Shown: positions 27,094 to 36,306 of the stretch, piece by piece
Layout: each line of letters opens with the position of its first letter
Position numbering within the stretch: position 1 is the stretch's first letter
DNA from: Campylobacter avium LMG 24591
GTDB lineage: Bacteria > Campylobacterota > Campylobacteria > Campylobacterales > Campylobacteraceae
NCBI RefSeq assembly: GCF_002238335.1
Contig: NZ_CP022347.1
Location: 620,001-684,000, forward strand
DNA length: 64,000 nt
Direction: 5' to 3'
Made by a program: the position numbers and the translations under genes
The notes under the pieces: generated by a model
What the model was told of the DNA's origin: nothing
What the model saw: the letters and a program-made list of their open reading frames with translations, nothing else
Database searches by the model: none

Positions 27094-27130
27094 ACACATC
27101 ATAAATTTAAAATTTTTACGATAAAAATGT

Positions 27131-27156
27131 TAAATTTTTTCAGTTAATGTCGATAT
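27131..27156 (+). promoter_or_regulatory. Sigma-28 (FliA) promoter for flaG-fliD-fliS
   Basis: TAAA at 27131-27134 and CGATAT at 27151-27156 are separated by 16 bp, close to the FliA consensus and the flaA-type CGATAT -10 of Campylobacter. Transcription would start near 27165, leaving a short leader with a strong GGGGAGGGG ribosome site before the flaG ATG at 27203. Late-class flagellar expression fits the operon content. Confidence 0.7.
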
Positions 27157-27202
27157 GGCATGTAAGGAGAAATCAATTTGCCATAGGGGAGGGGTATTAA
27201 CG

Positions 27203-27559
27203 ATGGATATAGGTAAGATAAGTAATGCAGATACCAACGTGTCTGCTAGTATAGCAAAGCTTGGTTCTTTGCAAAGACCGTCTCATGCTGCTGTGTTATC
27301 CAATGATAATCCTAAGGATAGCAAGCAAGGTGATGAGAACATCGGCTTAAATGATTTAACAAAGAGTTTAAACGAACAGATGAGCTCTCTTAATGCTAAT
27401 GTTAAATTTGAATTTAACGATGAGATTGGCGAGCTTTACATCAGTGTCGTAGAAAAGGACACCGGAGCTTTGATTAGACAAATACCAACAGAAGAGGCTA
27501 TGAAGCTTAAGGAACACCTTAAAAATATAGTTGGTATGTTATTTGATAAGGAGGGATAA
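27203..27559 (+). CDS. flaG: Flagellar protein FlaG
   Basis: Small FlaG-family protein of 118 residues that influences flagellar filament length. The C-terminal domain is recognisable: VKFEFNDEIGELYISVVEKD, then GALIRQIPTEEAMKL. Start ATG 27203 (MDIGKISNADTN) is selected by the purine-rich AGGGGAGGGG upstream; an earlier ATG at 27155 lies inside the sigma-28 -10 region and would be untranscribed. It is followed 2 bp later by fliD. Confidence 0.9.
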   Translation: MDIGKISNADTNVSASIAKLGSLQRPSHAAVLSNDNPKDSKQGDENIGLNDLTKSLNEQMSSLNANVKFEFNDEIGELYISVVEKDTGALIRQIPTEEAMKLKEHLKNIVGMLFDKEG

Positions 27560-27561
27560 AA

Positions 27562-29871
27562 ATGGCTTTAGGACAATTAGGAAGTTTAGGTATTGCTTCA
27601 AATGTACTTACATCAGACTTAATTAATAAAATGAAAGAGCTTGACGAGAGTAATCAAATAAAACCTTATGATACCAAGATAGAAATAAATACGGCTAAAA
27701 AGACTGCTTTAACCGAGCTTACAACAAAGCTTTCAGCTTTTAAGACTGCTATTTCTTCCTTGGGCGATTCTACAGCCTTTTCTAACAGAAAGGTAGACGC
27801 TAGCGTAACAGGAGACAATGCCGCAGCTTCGTTGGATGCAGCAAGTGGTGTTAATATACAGGATTTATTAGTAACTGTTGAACAAATAGCTAAAAATGAT
27901 GTGTATCAAAGCAAAGGCTTTAACAAAGACACAGACATGATAGCACCAAATTTACCTAGCGGAACAAAGGCTACATTTACCTTGGTGCAAAATGATAAAG
28001 AGTACAGCATAGAAGTGGATTCAAACACCACCTTTAGAGAATTAGCAGATAAAATCAACAACGCCACAGGTGGCAATATACAAGCAAAGATTATCAACAC
28101 AGGCGAGAAAACTAATCCTTACAGATTAACCCTCACAAGTAAAGAAACAGGAACTGACAATGCCATAGGCTTTTACGCTGGAACTAAGAGCAATGGTATA
28201 TATCAAGAAGATTCTAATGCAGTGCAAGTCTTATCATCGCTTGGTTGGAATTTAAAAACAACTGACTTTGCTCCTGATAACTTTAAAGGCTTTTCGTCAA
28301 GCTCTATTAACAAAATCAACTTAGGTTCTAGCACAACAGGCTTACAAACTAGTCTTGGTATAGCGCAAGATACAAAATTCACTGTTTTTGTTGGAGAGGA
28401 AGCTTTTGAGATAGAGGCTAAGACTACCGATACTTATCAAGATTTAATAGATAGAGTAGACCAGGTAACAGGCTCAAAGGTTCAGCTATCAGCTGCTGGA
28501 AATGTTAAGGGCGAGTTTAATTTTAGTTTTTCAGCTGGTGTTAATGCTCCAAATGGTGCTACGGTAACCGTTTTTGACGGGGCTCAAGATGGTGGTGTTG
28601 GCTCTGGTGGGAATTTCCAAACAGATGCGAATGCTTCATCTTTATTAAGCAATACTTTGGGCATAAATGTAGTTAAAAAATACGGCGTGGATGACCCAAA
28701 CGGCGAGTATCATATAAAACAAGCTCAAAATGCTATCTTTACAGTTGATGGCGTTAAGATGACAAGACAAAGCAATGAGGTAAAAGACATAGGAACAGGC
28801 CTTACTCTTACTTTAAAAACAGCCGGTGAGATAAATTTCAGTATCAAACAAGATACAGAGAGCTTAAGCACCGCTATGGAAGAGCTGGTAGAAAAGTATA
28901 ATGATTTAGTAAATTATCTCTCAGAAGTTACCAAGTATGATACCGAGACAGGCACTAGCGGGGATTTGCAAGGTGTAAGTGAGGTAAATAACATAAGAAC
29001 AAATTTAGTTTCCATACTCTTTCAAACCCAAACAGTTGCTGGAACTATAAAAGATGAAAACGGAAATGACATACCTGCTAATGTCGCGGTTTCATTGCAG
29101 GATTTTGGTTTAAATATGACTGAGGACGGGCTTTTAACATTTACATCAAGTGAATTTACATCCAAGATGTCAGAGGATATAAGCTTTGCTGAGAAGTTCT
29201 TCGCCGGTGTTTCTGGCTTTGAGAATTTAAACTATGTTGGCGAGCAAATCAAGCTAGACCAAGATATAGACTTTAAAGACTCAGGCTTTAAGATAACCTT
29301 TAATGAAACAACTTATGATTTGTCAAAAACAGTCGATGGAAAAGACTTTGTTTTAACAGGAGCTGACGCTGCTGAAAGAGCTAGAAAGCTTTTAGAACAT
29401 ATAAATAGCTTTGGCATAGAGGATTTAAATGTTAGCTTGGAAGAAGTTTCTGTTACAGACGCTCAAGGACAAAAAACAACGCAGTATGCGCTTAAATTTG
29501 ATAGCGACAATGGCTCTGATTTTAAGGTGGAAGGAAAAGATGATTTCTTAAAAGATAAGTTAGGTTTAAGTGCTACTCAGCTTTCTCCTCAGTTAGAGCA
29601 AGGAACTGGTGTTTTTGCTAAGCTTAATGACTATTTAAAGGGCTTAACCGGCACAGACGGCACACTAACCCTTTATGAACAACAGCTAACAACCGAAAAC
29701 AAAGCTTTGCAAGATAGCAAGGAAAAAACCCAAACTTCAATCGACACAAAGTATGAGACCTTAGAGGAAACTTGGATACAATACGAGCTTATCATATCAA
29801 AGATTAATACTCAAGCTCAGGCTGTAAATGCTATGATAGCTTCTATGAGTAGCAGCAACTCAAATTCATAA
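27562..29871 (+). CDS. fliD: Flagellar cap protein FliD, enlarged
   Basis: Filament cap and adhesin (HAP2). The N-terminal FliD_N domain (about 10-110) and the C-terminal coiled FliD_C region ending TSIDTKYETLEETWIQYELIISK are clear. A flagellin-IN-like repeat is seen at about 134-178 (TTFRELADKINNATGGNIQAK). At 769 residues it is about 120 longer than the C. jejuni protein as I recall it. The extra stretch (about residues 245-365) contains a second IN-like unit (TYQDLIDRVDQVTGSKVQ), suggesting domain duplication in the outward-facing part. Expressed with flaG and fliS. Confidence 0.95.
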   Translation: MALGQLGSLGIASNVLTSDLINKMKELDESNQIKPYDTKIEINTAKKTALTELTTKLSAFKTAISSLGDSTAFSNRKVDASVTGDNAAASLDAASGVNIQDLLVTVEQIAKNDVYQSKGFNKDTDMIAPNLPSGTKATFTLVQNDKEYSIEVDSNTTFRELADKINNATGGNIQAKIINTGEKTNPYRLTLTSKETGTDNAIGFYAGTKSNGIYQEDSNAVQVLSSLGWNLKTTDFAPDNFKGFSSSSINKINLGSSTTGLQTSLGIAQDTKFTVFVGEEAFEIEAKTTDTYQDLIDRVDQVTGSKVQLSAAGNVKGEFNFSFSAGVNAPNGATVTVFDGAQDGGVGSGGNFQTDANASSLLSNTLGINVVKKYGVDDPNGEYHIKQAQNAIFTVDGVKMTRQSNEVKDIGTGLTLTLKTAGEINFSIKQDTESLSTAMEELVEKYNDLVNYLSEVTKYDTETGTSGDLQGVSEVNNIRTNLVSILFQTQTVAGTIKDENGNDIPANVAVSLQDFGLNMTEDGLLTFTSSEFTSKMSEDISFAEKFFAGVSGFENLNYVGEQIKLDQDIDFKDSGFKITFNETTYDLSKTVDGKDFVLTGADAAERARKLLEHINSFGIEDLNVSLEEVSVTDAQGQKTTQYALKFDSDNGSDFKVEGKDDFLKDKLGLSATQLSPQLEQGTGVFAKLNDYLKGLTGTDGTLTLYEQQLTTENKALQDSKEKTQTSIDTKYETLEETWIQYELIISKINTQAQAVNAMIASMSSSNSNS

Positions 29872-29881
29872 AAGGATTAAA

Positions 29882-30268
29882 ATGCAAAATAATCTAGCCT
29901 ATAATGCCTACACTGAAAATCAGGTAGGCATTGAATCGCCTCAAAAATTGATAGAAATGCTTTATGAGGGTTTGCTTAAATTTTGTTCTAGGATTAAAGT
30001 CTGTATAAAAAATGAGGATATAGAACAAAGAACATATTATGTAAAAAGAGCAACAGCGATATTTATCGAGCTTATTAACAGCCTTGATTATGAAAAAGGC
30101 GGAGATGTGGCGTATTATCTTAATGGGCTTTATATGAGAGAAATTCAGCTCTTATCTTTAGCAAATTTGAAAAATGACGAAACCAAGGTGGATGAAGTCA
30201 TAAATGTAGTTAAAGGTCTTTTGGAAGCTTGGAGGGAAATACATCAAGATGCAGCAATGGATAAATGA
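29882..30268 (+). CDS. fliS: Flagellin export chaperone FliS
   Basis: Cytoplasmic four-helix chaperone of 128 residues that binds flagellin C-termini and prevents premature polymerisation. NLAYNAYTENQVGIESPQKL at the N-terminus and LEAWREIH near the C-terminus are family hallmarks. Start ATG 29882 is 10 bp after fliD with AAAGGA ahead. The 3' end overlaps the next small gene by 20 bp. Confidence 0.95.
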   Translation: MQNNLAYNAYTENQVGIESPQKLIEMLYEGLLKFCSRIKVCIKNEDIEQRTYYVKRATAIFIELINSLDYEKGGDVAYYLNGLYMREIQLLSLANLKNDETKVDEVINVVKGLLEAWREIHQDAAMDK

Positions 30269-30470
30269 TTTTAAACTAGCTATCATAGATGAGGATGTAA
30301 ATTCTATAGAAAAGCTACTTGACACGAAAATATCAAGTACGGATATGAATGAACTAAGACAAGCAAAAGCCCTTATGGATGAGGCACTCACTTTAATGCA
30401 AAACAAAAAAAACAAAGTGGCTGTTCAAATACAAAAAATACAAAAGGCTAAGAAGTTTTTTGAACAGTAG
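30249..30470 (+). CDS. Small alpha-helical protein downstream of fliS (FliT-position)
   Basis: A 73-residue, charged, predicted all-helical protein with no signal or membrane segment. It overlaps the fliS end by 20 bp, so it is translationally coupled to the fliD-fliS operon. Its place after fliS is where fliT (FliD chaperone) sits in enterobacteria, and the size is close to a short FliT, but I see no sequence motif that proves this. A similar small ORF follows fliS in C. jejuni as I recall. Confidence 0.65.
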   Translation: MQQWINDFKLAIIDEDVNSIEKLLDTKISSTDMNELRQAKALMDEALTLMQNKKNKVAVQIQKIQKAKKFFEQ

Positions 30471-30536
30471 TTTATTCTTTGTTTTAAAAAAACTGTTACT
30501 ATCGCATTTTATATCATAATTAAAAAGTGGTGTTTT

Positions 30537-31175
30537 ATGCTTAAAAATTTTTTTATACTGATTACCCTTTCTTTATTTTTTATTTCTTGTAGCACTAAAG
30601 ACGATGAACTTTATAATCTAAGCTCTTCGCAGTGGTACAAACAAATTATCAAGGATTTGCAAGATAGAGACTTAGAAAAGGCTGATGAGCATTACACATC
30701 TATGTCAAGCGAGCATGTATCTGACCCTTTGCTAGAGCCTATCGCTCTTATATTGGCACAGGCACATATAGATGAGGAAGAATATAAAATGGCTAATTTT
30801 TATCTGGATGAAAATGCTAAAAAATTTGGAACCTCAAAGAATTTAGATTTTATAAGATACATGCAAATTCGTTCTAAATTCGAGTCCTTTGCCCAGCCAA
30901 ACCGCGAACAAGGGCTTTTGATAGAAACTATGAACCAGATAGATGAATTTTCAAACTCATATCCAAATACTCAATACAGCATTTTAGTAGGTACCATGCT
31001 TACTAAATTTCGCTTAGCGTATTTTGCCTTGGATGAGAGCATAGCTGATTTATACAAACGCACAGGCAGAGAGGAAAGCTATGAGGTTTATAAATTAAGA
31101 CTAGAAGAATCAATGCTTAAAGATGTGCCTATGATAAAGGCAAGAAGTGCTTGGTATAGAAGAATATTTGAATAA
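30537..31175 (+). CDS. bamD: BamD/ComL-like outer membrane assembly lipoprotein
   Basis: Lipoprotein of 212 residues with a lipobox FISC (C18). The mature part is TPR-like helical repeats (ADEHYTSMSSEHVSDPLLEP, AQAHIDEEEYKMANFYLDE), the BamD fold that couples BamA to other subunits in outer membrane protein insertion. Length is slightly below the usual about 240. ATG 30537 is preceded by GTGGTG rather than a strong ribosome site. It ends 9 bp before lon, a pairing also found in C. jejuni. Confidence 0.85.
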   Translation: MLKNFFILITLSLFFISCSTKDDELYNLSSSQWYKQIIKDLQDRDLEKADEHYTSMSSEHVSDPLLEPIALILAQAHIDEEEYKMANFYLDENAKKFGTSKNLDFIRYMQIRSKFESFAQPNREQGLLIETMNQIDEFSNSYPNTQYSILVGTMLTKFRLAYFALDESIADLYKRTGREESYEVYKLRLEESMLKDVPMIKARSAWYRRIFE

Positions 31176-31184
31176 GGAATAGAT

Positions 31185-33560
31185 ATGGAAATTGATAATG
31201 TGCAAAATTACCCCACCAAACTTCCCATAATAGTAGAGGATGAGTTATTTTTATATCCCTTTATGATAACGCCTATTTTTCTAAGTGATATGCAAAATAT
31301 CAAGGCAATGGAGCTTGCCATAAAAAACGAAAGTATGGTTTTTATAGCACCTTCAAAGGTGGATGGTGCTAGGAGCTTTGATGATATTTATGATTGTGGC
31401 GTTATAGGCATGATCATGAGAAAGGTGCCTTTGCCAGATGGTAGGATAAAGATTTTGTTTCAAGGCTATGCGAAGGCCAAGATCATAGAAAGGCTTTCTA
31501 GCAAACCTTTACAAGCAAATATAGACTTGATTAAAGAGGATTTAAATTTAGGTAAAAAGGGCGAAGCCTTACTAACTGTGCTAAAAGAAAAGGTTAAGGC
31601 CTTAGCTACCATAAGTCATTATTTTTCTCCTGATTTGCTAAGAACTATAGAGGAGGGCTTGGACGCCTCAAGGATTTGTGATTTAATCCTTAACACTATA
31701 AGAATTAGAAAACAACTTGCCTATGAATTTTTCATAGAAACAAATTTAGAAAGCAAAATTTTAAAACTCATAGAATTAATAGCCGAGGAAATCGAGACAA
31801 ATAAATTAAGAAAAGAGATAAAAAGCAGGGTTCACTCTCGCATAGACCAGGTAAATAAAGAATATTTCTTAAAAGAACAGCTAAGGCAAATTCAAAAAGA
31901 ACTAGGCAGCGACACTCAAAAAGAGGATGATACAAAAGAATACTACGCAAAACTAGAGGCCAAAAAGAAATTTATGTATGAAGAGGCCTACAAAGAAATC
32001 AAAAAACAAATAGAAAAATTTGAAAGAATTCATCAAGACAATTCAGAAGCTTCCATGATACAAACATACATAGAAACAGCTCTTGAAGTGCCTTTTGAAA
32101 AAGTATCCAAAAAAAAGCTTGACATTAAAGAGGTTAGCAAGCAGCTGAATAAAGACCATTACGCCCTTTTAAAGCCAAAAGAACGCATAGAGGAGTATTT
32201 TGCCGTAAGAGAGCTTTTAGAAAAAAGAAAAGTCTCAGATAAAGACGGCGCTAAGGTCATACTGTGCCTTTATGGGCCTCCAGGAGTTGGTAAAACTTCC
32301 TTGGCAAATTCTGTCGCAAGAGCTTTAAAAAGAGAGCTTATAAGAATAGCCCTTGGAGGCTTAGAGGATGTAAATGAGCTAAGAGGACACAGAAGAACTT
32401 ACATAGGTGCTATGCCGGGACGCATTATACAAGGTCTTATAGAGGCGAAGCAAGCAAATCCTGTGGTTGTTTTAGACGAGATAGATAAATTAAACCGTAG
32501 CTTTAGAGGGGACCCTTCAGCTGTTTTGCTTGAAATTTTAGACCCGGAGCAAAATACTAAATTCAGGGATTATTACCTAAATTTTAATATAGATTTAAGC
32601 AAGATAATTTTTATAGCCACAGCAAACGATATAAGCAACATCCCATCAGCTTTAAGAGATAGAATGGAATTTATAGAGCTTAGCTCTTATACGCCTAATG
32701 AGAAATTCCACATAGCCAAGAATTATTTAATACCTGATGAGCTTAAAAAGCACGGCTTAAAAGCTAGCGAACTTAACATAAGCAAAGAAGCTATTGAGCT
32801 TTTGATAAGTGATTATACTAGAGAATCTGGAGTAAGAAATTTAAGACGCAAAATAGCTTCTTTATGCAGGAAGGCTGTGAAGCAAATTTTGTTAAGCGAT
32901 GATAAGAAATTAAACATAAACGCCAAGAATTTAAGCAAGTTCATTGATAAAAAGGTCTATGAGATAGAAAAAAGCGAAAAAGATGCGAAGGTGGGCCAGG
33001 TAAATGGTCTAGCCTACACGCCTGTTGGCGGAGATGTGCTAAAGATAGAGGCGGTAAAGATAAGAGGAAAAGGCGAATTAACCCTAACAGGCTCTTTAGG
33101 CGATGTGATGAAAGAATCAGCACATATAGCCTTTAGCATGATAAAGGTTTTAATAGATGAAAACAAGATAAAAATACCTAAAAAGCTTTTTTATAAAGAA
33201 GCTCAAAATATCTATGATTTATACAACATACACATCCATGTTCCAGACGGAGCCACGCCAAAGGATGGGCCAAGTGCGGGCATAACCATAAGCACAGCCC
33301 TGGCTTCAGTGTTTTCTCAAAGAAAGGTTAGGGCGGATGTGGCTATGACGGGCGAGATTGATTTAACGGGTAAGGTCTTGCCTATAGGCGGTTTAAAAGA
33401 AAAGCTAATAGCTGCTTACAAGGCCGACATCAAATTTGCACTCATTCCTAGTAAAAATTACGAAAGGGATTTAAAAGACATACCAGAAGAGGTAAAAGAA
33501 AATATGAAAATCATCCCTGTAGATAGCTTTGATGAGGTTTTAAAACACAGCTTAGTTTAG
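31185..33560 (+). CDS. lon: ATP-dependent protease Lon
   Basis: Cytoplasmic AAA+ serine protease of 791 residues that degrades misfolded and regulatory proteins. It has an N-terminal LonN domain (about 10-200), a coiled coil (200-300), Walker A GPPGVGKT (364-371), Walker B VVLDEIDK, and a C-terminal protease domain with the catalytic serine in [11 protein letters not shown] and the lysine in [13 protein letters not shown]. All key residues are present. Confidence 0.97.
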   Translation: MEIDNVQNYPTKLPIIVEDELFLYPFMITPIFLSDMQNIKAMELAIKNESMVFIAPSKVDGARSFDDIYDCGVIGMIMRKVPLPDGRIKILFQGYAKAKIIERLSSKPLQANIDLIKEDLNLGKKGEALLTVLKEKVKALATISHYFSPDLLRTIEEGLDASRICDLILNTIRIRKQLAYEFFIETNLESKILKLIELIAEEIETNKLRKEIKSRVHSRIDQVNKEYFLKEQLRQIQKELGSDTQKEDDTKEYYAKLEAKKKFMYEEAYKEIKKQIEKFERIHQDNSEASMIQTYIETALEVPFEKVSKKKLDIKEVSKQLNKDHYALLKPKERIEEYFAVRELLEKRKVSDKDGAKVILCLYGPPGVGKTSLANSVARALKRELIRIALGGLEDVNELRGHRRTYIGAMPGRIIQGLIEAKQANPVVVLDEIDKLNRSFRGDPSAVLLEILDPEQNTKFRDYYLNFNIDLSKIIFIATANDISNIPSALRDRMEFIELSSYTPNEKFHIAKNYLIPDELKKHGLKASELNISKEAIELLISDYTRESGVRNLRRKIASLCRKAVKQILLSDDKKLNINAKNLSKFIDKKVYEIEKSEKDAKVGQVNGLAYTPVGGDVLKIEAVKIRGKGELTLTGSLGDVMKESAHIAFSMIKVLIDENKIKIPKKLFYKEAQNIYDLYNIHIHVPDGATPKDGPSAGITISTALASVFSQRKVRADVAMTGEIDLTGKVLPIGGLKEKLIAAYKADIKFALIPSKNYERDLKDIPEEVKENMKIIPVDSFDEVLKHSLV

Positions 33561-33591
33561 AGCTAAAAAAGATAAATTTGTAAGGATGATT

Positions 33592-34401
33592 ATGCAAAAG
33601 GCACAAACTGTAAAAAAAATTCCCGTTTTAACAATAGCCGGAAGCGATTGCAGCGGCGGGGCTGGAGTTCAGGCTGATTTAAAGACCTTTAGTGCTCACA
33701 ATCTTTTTGGCATGAGTGTGATTTTAAGCGTGGTTGCTGAAAATACCGCAAGGGTAATCTCAGCTTATGATATACCTAAAAATGTTGTCGATGAGCAAAT
33801 TTTAGCTGTATTTGAGGACATAAGGCCAAAGGCCGTTAAGATAGGCATGATAGCTTCAAAGGAGCTCATGGACTGCGTAGCCTTAAATTTAAAGAACTTT
33901 GAGGCCGAAAATATAGTCATCGATCCTGTTATGTTTGCAAAAAATGGTTTTGCCTTAATGCCACCGCAAAACTGTGAGCATTTTAAAAAAACCATGCTAA
34001 GCCTTGCTGATGTCTTAACTCCAAACATACCAGAAGCACAGTATTTATGTGGCTTTGAGATAAAAAATCAAGATGACATGATCAAGGCTGCTAAAACCTT
34101 AAGATCCTTAGGTGCTAAGGCCGTGCTTGTAAAAGGAGGCCACAGAGATGATAACGCCGATGATGTCTTGTATGATGGCAAGGAAATTTATATCTTAAAA
34201 TCTCAAAAAATAGATACTAAAAACACACACGGAACCGGCTGCACGCTTTCGTCAGCCATAGCTTCAAATTTAGCCAAGGATTATGATTTGTACGAGGCGG
34301 TTAAAAAGGCAAAAGATTATGTTTATAGCGCTATCTTGCATTCTTTAGAGCTTGGCAAGGGTTGCGGGCCGACAAATCATTTTTATTTTCTTAAGGACTA
34401 G
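33592..34401 (+). CDS. thiD: Hydroxymethylpyrimidine (phosphate) kinase
   Basis: Ribokinase-fold enzyme that phosphorylates HMP and HMP-P for thiamine synthesis. Evidence: LTIAGSDCSGGAGVQADLKTF at the N-terminus, DPVMFAKNG, VLVKGGH, and the catalytic THGTGCTLSSAIA. ATG 33592 is used because AAGGAT sits 6 bp upstream; the in-frame ATG at 33586 touches the ribosome site. It forms a pair with thiE, 2 bp apart. Confidence 0.95.
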   Translation: MQKAQTVKKIPVLTIAGSDCSGGAGVQADLKTFSAHNLFGMSVILSVVAENTARVISAYDIPKNVVDEQILAVFEDIRPKAVKIGMIASKELMDCVALNLKNFEAENIVIDPVMFAKNGFALMPPQNCEHFKKTMLSLADVLTPNIPEAQYLCGFEIKNQDDMIKAAKTLRSLGAKAVLVKGGHRDDNADDVLYDGKEIYILKSQKIDTKNTHGTGCTLSSAIASNLAKDYDLYEAVKKAKDYVYSAILHSLELGKGCGPTNHFYFLKD

Positions 34402-34403
34402 TC

Positions 34404-35042
34404 TTGAATTTAAGCTTTTATCTTGTGGCTTCTAAAGATAAGCTTAGCGAGGAAAAATTTTTAAATATACTAAAAGAGGCCGTAAAAGGCGGAGTTTGTG
34501 TAATTCAGCTTAGAGAAAAAAATCTTTGTGCTAGGGATTTTTATAAATTAGCGATGAGAGTAAAAGCACTTTGCGATGAGCTAAAAACTACTTTGATTAT
34601 AAATGATAGAGTGGATATAGCCTTGGCTGTTAATGCCTGCGGGGTACATTTAGGACAAGATGATTTGCCACTAAAAGAGGCTAGAAAGCTTTTAGGAAAT
34701 GAGAAAATCATAGGCATAAGCACTAAGACAAAAGAACAAATCGATGAGGCGTGTAAATTTGGTGCTACTTATGTAGGCTGTGGGGCGATTTATAAAAGCC
34801 TTACAAAAGATAGCTCCGTGATAGGACTTAAGGGACTTAACGAGCTTACAAGCCACATAAAAGAAAAAAAATACTCCCTAAAAACAGTGGCCATAGGTGG
34901 CATAAAGGATGAAAATATCTTATCTTTCAAGGGAATGTTTGTCAATTCTCTAGCCTTTTCATCCGCCATTATGCAAAGTGAAAATGTTTATCAAACCTGC
35001 TTGGATATAAAAAATAAACTTGAAGCTGTTTTGTCCAGATAA
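34404..35042 (+). CDS. thiE: Thiamine phosphate synthase
   Basis: TIM-barrel enzyme of 212 residues that joins HMP-PP and thiazole phosphate into thiamine phosphate. Motifs: VIQLREKN, LIINDRVDIALA, GVHLGQDDLP, YVGCGAIYKSLTK and TVAIGGI. The start is TTG at 34404 with AAGGA 7 bp upstream, the first plausible start in this frame. No TPP riboswitch-like leader is visible before thiD. Confidence 0.95.
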   Translation: MNLSFYLVASKDKLSEEKFLNILKEAVKGGVCVIQLREKNLCARDFYKLAMRVKALCDELKTTLIINDRVDIALAVNACGVHLGQDDLPLKEARKLLGNEKIIGISTKTKEQIDEACKFGATYVGCGAIYKSLTKDSSVIGLKGLNELTSHIKEKKYSLKTVAIGGIKDENILSFKGMFVNSLAFSSAIMQSENVYQTCLDIKNKLEAVLSR

Positions 35043-35114
35043 ACTGCTTAAAATTGTATAAAATTTACACAAAAAAGCACTTTTTTATCAAAAATTCAAA
35101 AAAAAAGCTTTTAC

Positions 35115-35127
35115 AAAAAAAAAAAAA
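35115..35127 (+). repeat. Poly-A tract (A13) in the omp promoter region
   Basis: Thirteen consecutive A residues lie just upstream of a -10-like TAAAAT. A second run of nine A is at 35098-35106. Homopolymers here can change promoter geometry by slippage, as known for poly-T/A tracts in promoters of some Helicobacter outer membrane protein genes. Confidence 0.8.
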
Positions 35128-35130
35128 CGA

Positions 35131-35136
35131 TAAAAT
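35131..35136 (+). promoter_or_regulatory. Likely -10 box for the outer membrane protein gene
   Basis: TAAAAT preceded by CGA, 35 bp before the ATG at 35172 and directly after the A13 tract. A good AAAGGAAAA ribosome site is present before the ATG. The assignment is by position only. Confidence 0.4.
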
Positions 35137-35171
35137 AAAAATTTGCAAAAATAAAAACAAAAGGAAAATTC

Positions 35172-35999
35172 ATGAAAAATATAAAAAAGGTTCTAGGTTC
35201 GCTCGCCTGTGTGGCCTGTCTAAGCACTGCTGCTGTGGCTGAGGATGATGGGCTTTATTTGGCTGTTGAGCTTGGTGGGGGCGAGGCTAAATTTAAGCAA
35301 GATATAGATACTACTACAAGCGTGGTGGGTGTACTACCCATACCAGCACAAAATAGAGTAGGCGACATCACAGCTAACAACAGCATGCCAAATTTGATGT
35401 TAAAATTCGGTGACAAGTCCTTTTTTAACGAAAATTTTGGTTATAGAAAATATGTGTATTTTGGTTATGGATACAGCTCTATGAAAAATGTATCTTATAA
35501 CGGGGGCTTAAGCATTATGCAAGGCGTTTCAAACGGCTCTATCTTTACTACTACTAACAACACTTATTATAACAATGTCTTAGAGTATGGTATCGGTGCT
35601 GATGTGCTTTATAATTTCATGAACAAAGGCTCTGATAGCTTTGGTGTTTATGCTGGCGTGGCAATAGGTGGCGAAACTTGGATAGCAAATGGAAAAAGAT
35701 ATAAGCCTCAGCAAGGCCCGGGCGAATCTTATGCAAATTTCCAAACCATACTAAATGTAGGTCTTCGCGGAACTATAGCTAAAAACCATGGCATAGAAAT
35801 AGGCGCTAGATTTTACATGCTTGAATCACAAATTTTTGAAGGACACGGCACATCGTCTTTAATGCAAGCTGCGGGAGATGCTATAGCTGGTGCTATTGGA
35901 GGAGGAGTGCCAATTACAACTACAACAGTTATAAACAACACTACAACAAAGATGAAAAGACCGGTAGTTGCTTACCTAAGCTATGTGTATAATTTTTAA
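35172..35999 (+). CDS. Outer membrane beta-barrel protein, Helicobacter OMP-like
   Basis: A 275-residue protein with a signal peptide cleaved after AVA (about residue 23, AVAEDDG). The body has alternating aromatic/glycine beta-strand patterns (YVYFGYGYSSM, VLEYGIGADVLYNF, FGVYAGVAIGGETW, LNVGLRGTIAKNHGIEIGARFYML), and the C-terminus VVAYLSYVYNF ends in phenylalanine, as outer membrane proteins do. The overall look is that of Helicobacter Hop/Hof-type OMPs. Function (adhesin, pore) is unknown. Single gene with its own promoter and a strong downstream terminator. Confidence 0.8.
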   Translation: MKNIKKVLGSLACVACLSTAAVAEDDGLYLAVELGGGEAKFKQDIDTTTSVVGVLPIPAQNRVGDITANNSMPNLMLKFGDKSFFNENFGYRKYVYFGYGYSSMKNVSYNGGLSIMQGVSNGSIFTTTNNTYYNNVLEYGIGADVLYNFMNKGSDSFGVYAGVAIGGETWIANGKRYKPQQGPGESYANFQTILNVGLRGTIAKNHGIEIGARFYMLESQIFEGHGTSSLMQAAGDAIAGAIGGGVPITTTTVINNTTTKMKRPVVAYLSYVYNF

Positions 36000-36005
36000 T
36001 TAAAG

Positions 36006-36033
36006 CCTCTCAAAGTCCTAGTGCTTTGGGAGG
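36006..36033 (+). terminator. Stem-loop directly after the omp gene
   Basis: CCTCTCAAAG pairs with CTTTGGGAGG (10 bp, one G-T) around an 8-base loop, 7 bp after the omp stop. The following sequence is only moderately T-rich. It may act with the stronger hairpin about 35 bp further on. Confidence 0.5.
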
Positions 36034-36066
36034 GAAATTCTTAGTTTTAAAATAATATTTTGAAAG

Positions 36067-36100
36067 CCTAAGCAAAAGAAAGCTTTTGTATAGGTTTTTT
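36067..36100 (+). terminator. Strong rho-independent terminator after omp
   Basis: CCTAAGCAAAAG pairs with CTTTTGTATAGG (12 bp, one mismatch) around the loop AAAG. It is followed at once by six T, then GTTTTTCTTT. This is the clearest intrinsic terminator in the window. Confidence 0.8.
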
Positions 36101-36306
36101 GTTTTTCTTTAAAGCTCACAAAGCAAATACATATCAAATCTCGGTTTGTCTTGGCTTGTGCGAATACACAAACACCAAAAAGCATTTGCTCAAAAAGCAA
36201 ATTATATATTTTTTAAAGCTTTCTTATGTAAGACTTGCGGGTCTTAAAATTCCCACAATGTCTTGCGAAAAATTAAAACAGTGTTTAGGCTGTAAATTTA
36301 AGCGTC
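36101..36306. other. Non-coding remainder of the omp-tpiA gap
   Basis: About 200 bp between the omp terminator and the convergent tpiA stop. I see no credible ORF with a ribosome site, no tRNA and no strong hairpin apart from short AT-rich inverted pieces such as GCAAAT/ATTTGC. It could be a decayed gene or an untranslated tail; nothing supports a specific function. Confidence 0.5.

Noticed and set aside
33561-33591. TPP riboswitch ahead of thiD
   Set aside because: Only 31 bp separate lon and thiD; there is no room for a THI element.
35054-35242. Lysine-rich 62-codon ORF ahead of the outer membrane protein gene
   Set aside because: Consists of poly-A codons in the promoter and overlaps the true omp start in another frame.
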